Position numbers and translations under genes: made by a program
From: an uncultured Eubacteriales bacterium
Lineage (GTDB): Bacteria; Bacillota; Clostridia; Peptostreptococcales; Anaerovoracaceae
Length of the DNA: 50,341 nt
Assembly: GCA_902776285.1 (NCBI GenBank)
Contig: CACYPK010000013.1
Coordinates: forward strand, 1-50,341
Reading direction: 5' to 3'
In this document: piece after piece, positions 33,851 through 43,573 of the stretch
Numbering within the stretch: position 1 is the stretch's first letter
How the letters are laid out: each line of letters begins with the position of its first letter
The notes under the pieces: generated by a model
Seen by the model: the letters and a program-made list of their open reading frames with translations, nothing else
Told to the model about the DNA's origin: nothing
Databases searched by the model: none

Positions 33851-35143
33851 TCAGTCGCTGCCGGGTTCGACCAGATCCTCGAACATCGCGCCCGGCGCAC
33901 GGCACAGCGTCTGGAATACGGATGAGTCCAGCCTGAACCGCCCCTTGTTGCTCAGGAAAGGGGCGTAGAGCGAGAATATCGTCTCGTCGTCGAGCATCGA
34001 AATGTGCCTAAGATCGTTGCTCATCAGCACCAGCTCGCCGGCTATGGTCAGAACGGCGTATCCGTAGACGTCATCATTCATCCTGTAAGCGGATGTATCG
34101 ACGTGGGAGTTGTTCCCCTTGTACGCCGTGTAAAGCCAGCCGTTCGGGACCATCGTCGCAGTCGAGTTGGCGAAAGGTCCTATGTATTTCGGATCGAAGC
34201 CCTTCAGCATATCATCCTTGCAGTCAAAAACAGTGATGTATTCCGGCCGGCTTATCTGCATCGCGGCTTCGAGATCCGAAAGCCTGATGACAGACCCGGT
34301 CCTGATCCCGGTCACGACCGGATTGGTGGTACGGTGACTGCCGCTGAGCCAGATGATGAATGTAGAGTGATAGTACGCGTCCCTCGCGAGCGTAGTCATG
34401 CTGCAGCGGAACGGGAAGGAAATACCGTCCTCCGAAGGGTCCTTTCTTTTGTCACTGCGCTTTATGTCGCATCTGACCAGTGTCTGTATGCCTGCGTCCG
34501 TGAGGCCGGTGCGGCGCAGCTCTTCCGGATCTATCGATGACAGATATGAAGCAGCCGCGAAGTCGCAGTCGACGAGACGCATGATGAAATAGTTGATTGT
34601 CTCGAATGCCGACAGATTGCGCGGAGAGACTTCTTCTATAGCGTCGCGGCTGCTGCAGTCAGCGGATGTGATGCCTGCGCAGTTGAGCGCGTCTATCATA
34701 TAGCCGAGCCTGAGCCTTGCGTACTCGCGGAACGTTTTGTTTTCGTCATCATCGTATTCCCGCGAGATGTCTTCGGATGACAGAGGCAGGGCGTCTTCTA
34801 TGAGCCTGAGCATGCATGCCGCGTCGATCTCCCTGGCGCTGCTTCCCATGACGGCGATGAAGCGCTCCCACAGAGCGGTCATATCTTCCTTTTTATTTCC
34901 ATAGTCCTCTTCACCCGGCGTGCAGATGAATTCGCGGTACTCGTCTATGCCGTATTCAGAGTAGTCCAGATGGATTACTTGATAAAGCCTGGCACGGCGG
35001 TTCTCTCTGCTGCGCCAGGTCACTTTAAGAGCTACGACTCCCATGAGCCTCGCGCACACGGCACGGCAGGACTCAAAGTCGTAGTCTTTGAAATGATCGT
35101 ACTTATCTGACTTTTTTCCTATTATGAGTTTGAATTCGGCCAT
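33851..35143 (-). CDS. uncharacterised protein
   Basis: A 430-residue protein that I do not recognise. It looks soluble: no signal peptide and no membrane span. The N-terminal 110 residues are rich in aromatic and basic residues (KLIIGKKSDKYDHFKDYDFESCRAV). The middle is helical, and the C-terminal half has beta-like segments (MTTLARDAYYHSTFIIWLSGSH; TATMVPNGWLYTAYKGNNSHVD). The reading frame, GC content and length support a real gene. It is divergent from metK and single. The 270 bases between them hold the metK promoter and riboswitch. Confidence 0.8.
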   Translation of the reverse strand: MAEFKLIIGKKSDKYDHFKDYDFESCRAVCARLMGVVALKVTWRSRENRRARLYQVIHLDYSEYGIDEYREFICTPGEEDYGNKKEDMTALWERFIAVMGSSAREIDAACMLRLIEDALPLSSEDISREYDDDENKTFREYARLRLGYMIDALNCAGITSADCSSRDAIEEVSPRNLSAFETINYFIMRLVDCDFAAASYLSSIDPEELRRTGLTDAGIQTLVRCDIKRSDKRKDPSEDGISFPFRCSMTTLARDAYYHSTFIIWLSGSHRTTNPVVTGIRTGSVIRLSDLEAAMQISRPEYITVFDCKDDMLKGFDPKYIGPFANSTATMVPNGWLYTAYKGNNSHVDTSAYRMNDDVYGYAVLTIAGELVLMSNDLRHISMLDDETIFSLYAPFLSNKGRFRLDSSVFQTLCRAPGAMFEDLVEPGSD

Positions 35144-35200
35144 GCATAAAGTATAGCAGATAAGAGGCTATTTTTTCAGATAATTGTCACACAGGCAGTG

Positions 35201-35228
35201 TTGACTTTGCGCGCGGCGGGGTTATAAT
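35201..35228 (+). promoter_or_regulatory. promoter of the metK transcript
   Basis: TTGACT (35201-35206), a 16-base spacer and TATAAT (35223-35228), ending 9 bases before the SAM aptamer. Confidence 0.85.
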
Positions 35229-35235
35229 AAGTACG

Positions 35236-35346
35236 ACCTTATCAAGAGCGGGGGAGGGAATGGGCCCTTCGATCCCGCGGCAACCTCACAGGCAGTGAAG
35301 GTGCCAATTCCCACGGAGCGAAGGCCATGCTCCGGCAGATGAGAGT
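35236..35346 (+). ncRNA. SAM-I riboswitch (S-box) aptamer
   Basis: The conserved S-box blocks appear in order: CTTATCAAGAG, GGGGGAGGGA, TGGGCCC, GATCCCGCGGCAACC, GGTGCCAATTCCCAC and the closing GATGAGAG strand, which pairs with the first block (P1). It binds S-adenosylmethionine and controls metK, the gene that makes it. Bound SAM favours the terminator at 35354-35383; without SAM the GAGAG strand of P1 can pair with CTCTC of the terminator and let transcription pass. Confidence 0.96.
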
Positions 35347-35353
35347 CCAGGGT

Positions 35354-35383
35354 TCTCTCTGCGCGCGGCAGAGAGATTTTTTT
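35354..35383 (+). terminator. riboswitch expression-platform terminator
   Basis: TCTCTCTGC (35354-35362) pairs with GCAGAGAGA (35368-35376), followed by seven T. Its left arm competes with the P1 strand of the aptamer. Confidence 0.92.
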
Positions 35384-35413
35384 ATGGCCTGTACGAAAGG
35401 AATATTTATATAA

Positions 35414-36601
35414 ATGAAGAGGTTATTTACATCAGAATCAGTTACTGAGGGACATCCTGACAAGCTCTGCGACCAGGTGTCCGACGCCATCCTCGATGCC
35501 ATCCTCGCTCAGGATCCGAAGGCCCATGTGGCCTGCGAATGCGCCGCGAAGACCGGAATGCTTCTCATATTCGGCGAGGCTTCGGGCAACTTCGATGTCG
35601 ATTACGAGGCGATCGCGCGAAAGGTCATAACCGATATCGGATATGACAGCGATGAAAAGTGCTTCAACGGCAACACGTGTAAGATAATAGTACACATGGA
35701 GGAGCAGTCGGCGGACATAGCGATGGGTGTCAACGAGTCGCACGAGGTAAAGACAGGCAGCAGCTCTGACGAGTTTGCGCACATAGGCGCGGGCGATCAG
35801 GGCATGATGTTCGGCTATGCCAATTCGGAGACAGAGGAGCTCATGCCTCTTTCGGTCAAGTACGCTCAGGTCCTGGCAATGAGGCTTGCCGAGGTCAGAA
35901 AGGACGGCACTCTGCCTTACCTCAGACCGGACGGCAAGACACAGGTGACAGTCGAGTACAACGACGGCGAAGTCACAAGGATAGATACCATCGTGGTTTC
36001 GACGCAGCACAGCCCGGACGTGAGCCTCGATCAGATCAGATCTGACATAATGACGTATGTCATCGATCCTGTAGTGCCTGCCGATCTTATTGACGAAAAC
36101 ACCAGATACTTTATCAATCCGACCGGAAGGTTCGTCATAGGCGGACCTATGGGCGATTCAGGACTGACCGGCCGCAAGATAATCGTGGACACTTACGGCG
36201 GACATTCATCACACGGCGGCGGAGCCTTCTCCGGCAAGGATCCTACAAAAGTGGACCGCTCCGGAGCTTACATGGCCCGCTACATTGCCAAGAACATCGT
36301 AGCCGCTGGCATCGCGACCGAGTGCGAGGTGCAGCTGGCGTACGCGATCGGTGTCGCCGAGCCTGTATCCGTATGCGTTGACACGTTCGGGACGAGCAAG
36401 CTCGACGCCGAGCAGATCGCCAGGTTGATATACGATCACTTTGACATGAGACCGGCAGCGATCATCAGAAAGCTGGAACTGGACAAGCCTCAGTACAGGG
36501 CGCTCGCGGCTTACGGACACATGGGCAGGACCGCTCTGGGCGTAAAATGGGAAGATACGGACAAGGCGGACGAGCTCAGAAAAGCGGCCGCCTGCTGCTA
36601 G
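35414..36601 (+). CDS. metK: S-adenosylmethionine synthetase MetK
   Basis: A 395-residue enzyme making S-adenosylmethionine from methionine and ATP. Signatures: [32 protein letters not shown], the P-loop-like [18 protein letters not shown] and KIIVDTYGG. It lies directly after the SAM riboswitch, so its own product shuts it off. The ribosome site (AAAGGAA) is rather far, about 12 bases from the ATG. Confidence 0.98.
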   Translation: MKRLFTSESVTEGHPDKLCDQVSDAILDAILAQDPKAHVACECAAKTGMLLIFGEASGNFDVDYEAIARKVITDIGYDSDEKCFNGNTCKIIVHMEEQSADIAMGVNESHEVKTGSSSDEFAHIGAGDQGMMFGYANSETEELMPLSVKYAQVLAMRLAEVRKDGTLPYLRPDGKTQVTVEYNDGEVTRIDTIVVSTQHSPDVSLDQIRSDIMTYVIDPVVPADLIDENTRYFINPTGRFVIGGPMGDSGLTGRKIIVDTYGGHSSHGGGAFSGKDPTKVDRSGAYMARYIAKNIVAAGIATECEVQLAYAIGVAEPVSVCVDTFGTSKLDAEQIARLIYDHFDMRPAAIIRKLELDKPQYRALAAYGHMGRTALGVKWEDTDKADELRKAAACC

Positions 36602-36694
36602 CGGTTTAGAGACCGCACGCAGCGGTGTTCTTCCGGAACGATGAGTGACGGGAGAATACCGCGACGAGATGCGGTCGCGATAAAGGGAAAAAAG

Positions 36695-37201
36695 ATGTCT
36701 TGTTTTGAGAAAGTAAGCTTTGAACAGTGGAAGGCCGACTGCGGAGTCAGGGGACTCAGCGACAGCGGGCTCAGGGAATGGTACGACGCCATAAAACTGC
36801 CGCGCCAGGCGACGGCGGCTTCAGCCGGCTGCGATTTTTACATGCCTTTCAATCTGAACTTTGAAGGCGGAAGCAGCTTCAGGATCGCGACCGGCGTGCG
36901 CTGGGTCTGCGACAGGGAAGAAAACGACCGGGACAAGGTGCTGCTTATAGTTCCCCGCAGCGGACTCGGTTTCAAATACGGCATAAGGCTGTCGAATACG
37001 GTGGGCGTAATAGACGCGGATTACTGCGATTCGGACAACGAGGGACACATTATAATAAGCCTGGTGAATCCGTCTGATACTACAGTCATGCTGGAGGAGG
37101 GCAAGCCATTCGCGCAGGGCATAGTCGTGAAGTATGAAGTGCCTGACGGCGCGGACTCGGAAGAAGCCAGAAACGGCGGCTTCGGCAGTACGGACAGATA
37201 G
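36695..37201 (+). CDS. dut: dUTP diphosphatase-like protein (trimeric dUTPase fold)
   Basis: A 168-residue protein with all five dUTPase motifs in altered form: SAGCDFYMP (I), RSGLGFKYG (II), NTVGVIDADYCDSDNEG (III), GKPFAQGI (IV) and RNGGFGSTDR (V). It should turn dUTP into dUMP and keep uracil out of DNA. About 35 residues precede motif I, longer than usual. ATG 36695 is chosen because AAGGGA is 6 bases away; ATG 36641 is in frame but has a poor site. dCMP deaminase at 41033 works in the same pathway. Confidence 0.87.
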   Translation: MSCFEKVSFEQWKADCGVRGLSDSGLREWYDAIKLPRQATAASAGCDFYMPFNLNFEGGSSFRIATGVRWVCDREENDRDKVLLIVPRSGLGFKYGIRLSNTVGVIDADYCDSDNEGHIIISLVNPSDTTVMLEEGKPFAQGIVVKYEVPDGADSEEARNGGFGSTDR

Positions 37202-37220
37202 GACCGACCGGAGATAATAT

Positions 37221-38549
37221 ATGGTAAAAGAAACCAGAACAGCTGACGTAGTGATAGTAGGCGGCGGCGCGTCGGGACTCGCGGCCGCGATAGAGCTGGG
37301 GATGAAAGCCCCGGCGCTTGACGTGCTTGTTATAGAAAAGCTGGCCGAGCCGGGGCGCAAGATAAGGGCCACCGGAAGCGGCCGCTGCAACATAAGCAAT
37401 ACGGGCGCCGCTGGATTCAATCGCATCATGGAGTTCTTCAGGGAGATAGGGCTCGTTACCAGGACTTACGATAACGGACTGGTCTACCCGTATTCCGAAT
37501 CGGCCGCTGACGTGGCGACGCTACTCGTGGAAAGGGCGGCTTCGCTGGGCGTCAGATTCGCTTGCGGTGAAGAACTCATGTCAGTCAAATACATGCCGTC
37601 ATCGCTGGTTTCGCAGCCTCTGCCGGGAAGCGGCAATGTGTTCCAGCTGGAGTCGGTATTCAAGGACCGCGACGGCATACGGAGCGTGATCACTCAGGCG
37701 TCGTTCGTCATAATGGCGACGGGCGGCAAGGCGGGTCCTACGTACGGAACCATAGGCGACGGCTACAGGATTGCGAGAAATCTCGGACACAGCGTGGTGA
37801 CGCCGGTCCCGGCGCTGACGGGCATTGAGTGCGGGGAATGGGACGAAGATCATGGACCTTGCGGCATAACCCTCGGCGGCACCAGAAGCGCCGGCGTGGT
37901 ATCTCTGTACAGGGATCGTTCTCACGCGTTCAGCGAAGGAACAAAGATATTTGAAGAGGCCGGCGAGATACAGTTCACAAAATACGGGCTGTCGGGCATA
38001 TGCGTTTTCAACATGACAAGACACATGAGATACGACAGGCGGGGCGGCGAGAGCCTCGATGACTTTCTCGTAAAGGCGGATCTTTTCCCGGACGGAGATC
38101 TTGCCGAATACATAAGAGACAGGCAGAACGGGGCGTTTTCGGAGACACCGGCGGGAGAGCTCCTGCGTACGGTGCTGAAGGAGCCGCTAGCTGACTATAT
38201 CATCAGGACAGTATCCGGAGGAGCGGTCGATGAAGAAGGCCGCGGTATAGAGGACAGACCGCTGTCGTCGCTGAGCGATGAAGAGGTGAGAAGCTTTGCG
38301 GATCATGTGCACGCTCTGACATTCCACCCGTCGCAGATACGCGGCTGGAACGACGCGCAGGTGACGATGGGAGGAGTCTCTCTTGACGAAATCAACGAAG
38401 CGACCTCGGAGTCGCTTCTGGTGGAAAGCCTGTACATAACAGGTGAACTTGCCGACAGGGATTATCAGTGCGGAGGCTTCAACCTCAGCAACGCGTGGCT
38501 GACAGGACTTGCCGCCGCGGACGATATAGCCGGAAGGACCAAGGAGTAA
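37221..38549 (+). CDS. HI0933-type (YhiN-like) FAD-dependent oxidoreductase
   Basis: A 442-residue flavoprotein with the N-terminal FAD Rossmann motif VVIVGGGASGLAAAIELG, the family motif GRKIRATGSGRCNISN, and GGVSLDEIN near the C-terminus, followed by the closing FAD contact GGFNLSNAWLTGLAAADDIAG. Members are often annotated as aminoacetone oxidase family; the physiological substrate is not known. It starts 19 bases after the dUTPase-like gene. Confidence 0.92.
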   Translation: MVKETRTADVVIVGGGASGLAAAIELGMKAPALDVLVIEKLAEPGRKIRATGSGRCNISNTGAAGFNRIMEFFREIGLVTRTYDNGLVYPYSESAADVATLLVERAASLGVRFACGEELMSVKYMPSSLVSQPLPGSGNVFQLESVFKDRDGIRSVITQASFVIMATGGKAGPTYGTIGDGYRIARNLGHSVVTPVPALTGIECGEWDEDHGPCGITLGGTRSAGVVSLYRDRSHAFSEGTKIFEEAGEIQFTKYGLSGICVFNMTRHMRYDRRGGESLDDFLVKADLFPDGDLAEYIRDRQNGAFSETPAGELLRTVLKEPLADYIIRTVSGGAVDEEGRGIEDRPLSSLSDEEVRSFADHVHALTFHPSQIRGWNDAQVTMGGVSLDEINEATSESLLVESLYITGELADRDYQCGGFNLSNAWLTGLAAADDIAGRTKE

Positions 38550-38559
38550 GGAAGATCCC

Positions 38560-40173
38560 GTGAAGAGATACAGGCTGGCGCAGATAAAGACGGAGATAGA
38601 AGAACCTGTGGACGTACTGCCCTCGGTGATCGCGAAGACTCTCGGCATAAAGGAGAGCGATATCCGCGATTGGGAGGTCAGGCGCAAGTCCACAGACTCT
38701 AGAAAGAAGCCGCATATACAGTTCGTATATACGGTCGATTTCTTTACGGACAAAAAACTGAAAATATCCCGCTTCCGCGACCTGAGTATCGTTGATGAAG
38801 AGGCCGAAGCGGCGGCTGTAAGACCTCCGGAACACGGCAGCGTGATCATGGCGCACAGGCCTGTGGTAGTCGGCATGGGTCCCGCGGGGCTCTTTGCTGC
38901 TCTCGAACTGGCAAGGGAAGGCTACAGACCTCTGGTGATAGAGCGAGGCCCTTCGATGGAAGAGAGAGTCAGTGCGGTCGAAAGATTCAGGCGCAAGAGG
39001 GTGCTCGACCCCAAAGCCAATCTTCTATTTGGCGAGGGAGGAGCCGGTACCTTTTCTGACGGAAAGCTCGCGACCGGTATCAAGGACGGACTGATCCGTG
39101 AGGTGCTGAAGGAATTCCGCGACGCGGGCGCGGGCGAGGACATCATGTATCTTGCCAAGCCGCATATAGGCACGGATGTGCTTCGCGAGGTCATAGTAAA
39201 CATACGCGAGAAGATAGAGGCTCTCGGCGGAGAGATACGCTTCAATACGAGGCTGGAGTCGTTCGTGACCGCGGACGGATGTCTCAGGGCTGTCGATGTT
39301 CTCGGTAAATCAGATCCGGGAGCGGAAACCGCAGCAGAACGTATTCCGGCAGAAGCGCTCATACTTGCCATAGGGCACAGTGCCCGCGACACATTCACAA
39401 TGGTCAAAGACGCCGGACTTGATATGCAGCAGAAACCTTTCTCAATAGGCGTACGCATGGAACATCCTCAGGCGCTCATCGACGCGGCGCAGTACGGTGA
39501 AGAGAACGTCGGAAAGTTGCCGCCGGCTGACTACAGGATCAATTATAAGGCGTCGAACGGCCGCGGAGTCTATTCGTTCTGCATGTGCCCGGGCGGCGAA
39601 GTCGTCGTCTGCAGCACGGCCGACGGAGAACTCTGCGTCAACGGCATGAGCAACAGAAAGAGGGACAGCGGGACGGCCAACAGCGGCATACTCTGTGATG
39701 TGCGTACATCTGACTTCGGGTCGGACGACGTGCTTGCCGGAGTGAGGTTCCAGCAGAAATACGAGAGACTGGCGTTCAAAAACGGCGGCGGAGATTTCAC
39801 CGCGCCAAAGTGCACTATGAAAGACTTCCTCGGCGGAAAAGAAGGCGGTGAAGAGGCCGGCAAAGAAAGCGCAAAGCGCAGGTCGGCGGTAATTGATTCG
39901 CTTCCGGACTTTGCCGCGAAAGCCATAATAGAAGCCGTACCGGACTTTGCCAGGAAGATCAGGGGCTATGACTCTCCGGATGCCGTGGTCACCGCGGTCG
40001 AGACCAGAAGCTCATCGCCTGTAAGGATCATCAGAGGCGATGACGGACAAAGCAATATAAAAGGAATATATCCGGCCGGAGAGGGAGCCGGTTACGCGGG
40101 AGGCATAACTTCCGCGGCCTGCGACGGCATCCGAGCCGCCAGACACATAATTGAGAAATATTCGAACAAATGA
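38560..40173 (+). CDS. FAD-dependent dehydrogenase (COG2509 type)
   Basis: A 537-residue flavoprotein. The first 95 residues form a small domain (VLPSVIAKTLGIKESDIRDWEVRRKSTDSR-type sequence), then the FAD Rossmann motif VVVGMGPAGLFAALELAREG, EGGAGTFSDGKLATGI, LAIGHSARDTF and the closing YPAGEGAGYAGGITSAACDG. The function of this family is unknown. The start is GTG 38560, 10 bases after the preceding stop, with an AAGGA site, so it is co-transcribed. Confidence 0.92.
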   Translation: MKRYRLAQIKTEIEEPVDVLPSVIAKTLGIKESDIRDWEVRRKSTDSRKKPHIQFVYTVDFFTDKKLKISRFRDLSIVDEEAEAAAVRPPEHGSVIMAHRPVVVGMGPAGLFAALELAREGYRPLVIERGPSMEERVSAVERFRRKRVLDPKANLLFGEGGAGTFSDGKLATGIKDGLIREVLKEFRDAGAGEDIMYLAKPHIGTDVLREVIVNIREKIEALGGEIRFNTRLESFVTADGCLRAVDVLGKSDPGAETAAERIPAEALILAIGHSARDTFTMVKDAGLDMQQKPFSIGVRMEHPQALIDAAQYGEENVGKLPPADYRINYKASNGRGVYSFCMCPGGEVVVCSTADGELCVNGMSNRKRDSGTANSGILCDVRTSDFGSDDVLAGVRFQQKYERLAFKNGGGDFTAPKCTMKDFLGGKEGGEEAGKESAKRRSAVIDSLPDFAAKAIIEAVPDFARKIRGYDSPDAVVTAVETRSSSPVRIIRGDDGQSNIKGIYPAGEGAGYAGGITSAACDGIRAARHIIEKYSNK

Positions 40174-40175
40174 AA

Positions 40176-40202
40176 AACCGGCCGTCAGTGACCGGTTCTT
40201 TG
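40176..40202. terminator. weak terminator between the oxidoreductase and dapB
   Basis: AACCGG and CCGGTT form a 6-bp stem around 10 bases, with TCTTTG after it and an A-run before it. It could serve both convergent genes. Confidence 0.5.
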
Positions 40203-40212
40203 TTTGGCAGTG

Positions 40213-41013
40213 TCAGAGCCCCATGGATTCGCGGATGCCGTACAGACCGGCAGGTTTGTCAGCCATCCAGACGCACGCGTTGACAGCGCCCTTGGCGCAG
40301 CCTTTCCAGTTGAGGCAGTGGTGGGTGATCTCAAGTCTCTCGCCGTCCCCAAAGAAGTAGACGGTGTGACTTGACGGAGTATCGCCGCCGCGTATGGCGT
40401 GGAAGGTGACCTTGCCTTTTTCGCGCGGATGTCTGCCGAGCGGCCTGCCGTACACGGCATCGTCGACAAGGTCGACGCCGACCGCTTCGCCCATGCTCTC
40501 GATCAGCTCGCGGGCGGTGCCGCTCGGAGCATCAAGCTTAGTATTATCGTGCATGTCCACTATCTCTATATCCGTATCTTCGTAGAGTTCCCTTGCCGCG
40601 TCCATGAGAAGCTTTCTCATCACGTTCACCATACGGTCGGTGTTCGCGGCTATGAGAACGGGTATCTCGTTTGCGGCTGCTTCGAGCCGGGCGCGCTGCT
40701 CAGCGCTGAAGCCCGTCGTACCTATTACGAGCGCCTTCTTATGCTTCAGGCAGGCATCGAGCACTTCCATGCCAAGCTCTACTCTTGAGAAATCGCATAC
40801 GACATCGGCGCTGTCGATCACGGACTCGAGGTCATCGACGACGGGCGCGCCTACGGTCTTTCCGGTCATGGCGACCTCTCCGATATCCTTGCCTATATAG
40901 TCTCTGCCCTTAGGACCGATGCCGGCTACTATCTCAACATCATCTCTCGCCGCGGCTTCGGCAACGATAAGACTCGCCATCTTGCCGCGCGGGGCGGTTA
41001 TTATCAGTTTCAT
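40213..41013 (-). CDS. dapB: divergent dihydrodipicolinate reductase (DapB)
   Basis: A 266-residue DapB-fold protein of the lysine/diaminopimelate pathway. The catalytic region reads MHDNTKLDAPSGTARELI: the catalytic His and Lys are kept, but the second His of the usual HHxxK is Asp. The nucleotide-binding loop is ITAPRGKMAS instead of GxxGxMG, losing two glycines. No other lysine gene is nearby (dapA is often adjacent elsewhere). It is downstream of dCMP deaminase on the minus strand, 19 bases apart. It may be DapB with changed coenzyme use or a paralogue with another substrate. Confidence 0.85.
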   Translation of the reverse strand: MKLIITAPRGKMASLIVAEAAARDDVEIVAGIGPKGRDYIGKDIGEVAMTGKTVGAPVVDDLESVIDSADVVCDFSRVELGMEVLDACLKHKKALVIGTTGFSAEQRARLEAAANEIPVLIAANTDRMVNVMRKLLMDAARELYEDTDIEIVDMHDNTKLDAPSGTARELIESMGEAVGVDLVDDAVYGRPLGRHPREKGKVTFHAIRGGDTPSSHTVYFFGDGERLEITHHCLNWKGCAKGAVNACVWMADKPAGLYGIRESMGL

Positions 41014-41032
41014 CCTCGGACTCCTTATTTAG

Positions 41033-41524
41033 CTACTTAGCTACCTTGAAATTCAGTACGATCTCGCTTATCTCAGGCTTCATCTGTGTAAGCTTTACTC
41101 CTGCTGTCGTAAGCATCAGCTTGGAAGCCTGTGTTGACGGGGTGTCCGCGTACTTGTCGGACAGGTAGATGACCTCTTTGATGCCCGACTGGATTATCGC
41201 CTTGGCGCATTCGTTACATGGGAAGAGGGCAACATATATCCTGGCGTCTCTGAGGTCCTTGCCCGAAGCGTTCAGTATCGCGTTTAGTTCTGCGTGCACC
41301 ACGAACGGGTACTTTGTTACTTCGCCTTCACGGTCCCACGGGAATTCATCATCAGAGCAGCCCTTAGGGAAGCCGTTGTAGCCCGTGGTAAGGATCACGT
41401 TGTTCCTGTCAACTATGCACGCGCCGACCTGGGTGTTCGGGTCCTTGCTGCGCTTGGCGGCCAGCAGCGCGACTCCCATGAAGTATTCGTCCCAGGATAT
41501 GTAATCTTCTCTTTTTGTCACCAT
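41033..41524 (-). CDS. comEB: dCMP deaminase (ComEB family)
   Basis: A 163-residue zinc-dependent deaminase that turns dCMP into dUMP for thymidylate synthesis. Zinc ligands: HAE (H77, E79) and PCNEC (C103, C106). VGACIVDRNNVILTTGYNGFPKGC is the family signature. GGAGGAAG precedes the ATG. First gene of a minus-strand pair with dapB. Confidence 0.95.
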   Translation of the reverse strand: MVTKREDYISWDEYFMGVALLAAKRSKDPNTQVGACIVDRNNVILTTGYNGFPKGCSDDEFPWDREGEVTKYPFVVHAELNAILNASGKDLRDARIYVALFPCNECAKAIIQSGIKEVIYLSDKYADTPSTQASKLMLTTAGVKLTQMKPEISEIVLNFKVAK

Positions 41525-41631
41525 GTCTTCCTCCGAAAAACTCCGGCCGCGGCCGGTTTGAAGTGTCTGTCTGATGTGATTTTACGACACGCGAGCGCAC
41601 TTAATCAAGCCCGCCGGAAGTGTCTGCGGAC

Positions 41632-41661
41632 TTGAACAGACAGGCCCTTGAGTGTTACAAT
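41632..41661 (+). promoter_or_regulatory. promoter of the DUF2207 gene
   Basis: TTGAAC (41632-41637), an 18-base spacer and TACAAT (41656-41661). Transcription would start near 41668, which makes starts at 41648 and 41672 unlikely and favours ATG 41693. Confidence 0.55.
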
Positions 41662-41692
41662 ATTTAGGATTATGGCTTCACGAGAGAAAACG

Positions 41693-43564
41693 ATGACAAT
41701 AGATAAAAACGTTAATAAAAACAGCAATAAGAACAGCATTTCACGCAAGGTCGCGGCGGGTCTTCTGGCCGTGCTCATCCTTTGCGTTTTTTCATTCATC
41801 AGCAGTAGAAATACGTACGCGGAAGAGGGCGAGAAGGAGGCGACCGGGACTTCAGAAAATGTCGCGACAGAAGTCGAAGCCTTTGAGGTAACCAACTACG
41901 ACATGAAGGCATGGGTGAGCAAGGATCACTCATACAAAGTAGAAGAAAAGATCAGCGTCAACATCCCGGCTCAGATGCAGAAGATAGAGTTCGCGATACC
42001 GAGCGGCAACTTCCGCATAAGCGACATAGAAGTTGAAAACACCGCTTACGAGACCAAAAAAGCTTCGGAAGCCAGTACAGTAGCGATAACCGATGCCGAC
42101 AAACTGTCTCCGGGTCCGCATGTCTACACGGTCAAGTACCGCATAAGAGAATACGACGATCTCGACACGGAAAAGGACATGTTTTACTTCAACGCGCTGC
42201 TGCCTGAGTGGAAGCAGCCGATAGGCGCGGTCAACATCACTGTCGGCTTCCCTGATGATTTCCCGTTTGACGACATGCAGTGCTATGCCGGCCAGTTCGG
42301 TGTGCAGGACGTCAACAACAAAATCAAATTCAGAACAGATGACTCCACACACGCGCTGAACGTCATGGGCGAGATGATACCGGAGAACTTCGGCATCACT
42401 CTCAAGGCTCAGCTTCCGGAAGGATACTGGGAGGATGAACTGAACGGAAAATGGTCAATAAGCGCCGCAATCCTGCTGATGGCGGGAGTTTCCATGCTGC
42501 TGCTGATCCTGTGGCTCATAGGAGGCAGGGATCCGAAGGTAAAAAGGCAGACCGTGACGAAGCCTATAGAAGGGCTCGAGCCGGTAGAACTGAGTTATGT
42601 ATTCAACAGCGAGGTCAGGATCAGAGACGTGCTGCTGATGATCCTTCAGTTCGCGCAGAAGGGCTACCTCAGCATCGTCGAGTACGAGCCTAAGAGATAC
42701 AGGCTTATCAAGGGCAAGCGTCCGGCAGGTGAAGAGAAAATGTACCGCAACGCGTTCAGCATTCTCTTTGAGGACGTGTACAAGGGCAGGGCACTCGAGA
42801 TGGATAAGGTCCGTCCGAGGATAGAGAAGATCAGGGACGCGATAGAGAACGACGTCGCGGCGGGTTTCACGACCAATGACAGCGCGGCGTTCACACCGGT
42901 ATCCCGCGCCTTCAGATATGTCGGAGCGGCCATTCTCGGCGTAGGTCTCGCGGCTTCGACCGCGGTATCGTACTACTACGATTATCGCAGTCCTAATCTG
43001 ATAGAGAGCCTGGCGGTCGGTATCGCGGCTGCGCTGACATCACTGCTGCTTTGCAAGGTGATCGACAACCGCGATTCAACATCGACTTCTGCGGGTGTGT
43101 TCACAGTGGTTATGTGCTCGCTGTTCTTTGCGCTGCCGGTCATTTACGCTTCATACCGTGTCGCGGTCAACACAGGCAAGCCGATCGTCGTTCTTCCTAT
43201 GATGATGGCGTCAGCGCTCGCGGCCTTCCTCATTATCATAATGAGAGCAAGGGGAAGGGAGAACGCCGTGCTGGTCAGCAGGATACGCCGGCTCAGAAAC
43301 TTCATTTACCATCCGACGCCTAAAGAACTGCTCGAGAACCATCTGGCGGACAGCGATTATTACTATGACATGATGCTGTACGCGCTGGCATTCGGAGCCG
43401 AAGAATCGTGGGCAATATCATTCCTCACGCTCGAGGTCCCGGAGCCGGAATGGTATATCGATGAAATAGAAGGAGAGGCCTTCTCGAACCTGAGAGGCAC
43501 ACCTACAACGATAGATCACGCAAGAGATTTCAGGTCATTCATAAGGACCTTTGAGAACATATAA
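41693..43564 (+). CDS. DUF2207 membrane protein
   Basis: About 623 residues. A signal peptide or first span (about residues 19-41) is followed by an extracytoplasmic beta-rich DUF2207 domain (about 60-240; YDMKAWVSKDHSYKVEEKISVNI). Next come a membrane span (about 260-280, LLMAGVSMLLLILWLIG), a cytoplasmic domain with GLEPVELSYVFNSEV, and three or four further spans (about 405-520). It ends with a Trp-rich C-terminal piece. Function unknown. ATG 41693 has a GAGAGA site; it is the first gene of a likely run with typA, which starts 10 bases after it. Confidence 0.88.
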   Translation: MTIDKNVNKNSNKNSISRKVAAGLLAVLILCVFSFISSRNTYAEEGEKEATGTSENVATEVEAFEVTNYDMKAWVSKDHSYKVEEKISVNIPAQMQKIEFAIPSGNFRISDIEVENTAYETKKASEASTVAITDADKLSPGPHVYTVKYRIREYDDLDTEKDMFYFNALLPEWKQPIGAVNITVGFPDDFPFDDMQCYAGQFGVQDVNNKIKFRTDDSTHALNVMGEMIPENFGITLKAQLPEGYWEDELNGKWSISAAILLMAGVSMLLLILWLIGGRDPKVKRQTVTKPIEGLEPVELSYVFNSEVRIRDVLLMILQFAQKGYLSIVEYEPKRYRLIKGKRPAGEEKMYRNAFSILFEDVYKGRALEMDKVRPRIEKIRDAIENDVAAGFTTNDSAAFTPVSRAFRYVGAAILGVGLAASTAVSYYYDYRSPNLIESLAVGIAAALTSLLLCKVIDNRDSTSTSAGVFTVVMCSLFFALPVIYASYRVAVNTGKPIVVLPMMMASALAAFLIIIMRARGRENAVLVSRIRRLRNFIYHPTPKELLENHLADSDYYYDMMLYALAFGAEESWAISFLTLEVPEPEWYIDEIEGEAFSNLRGTPTTIDHARDFRSFIRTFENI

Positions 43565-43573
43565 GAGAGAGTA

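Noticed and set aside
33558..33905. Minus-strand 115-codon frame in the inverted-repeat region
   Set aside because: No ribosome site, low-complexity sequence, and it overlaps the coding end of the 430-residue gene.
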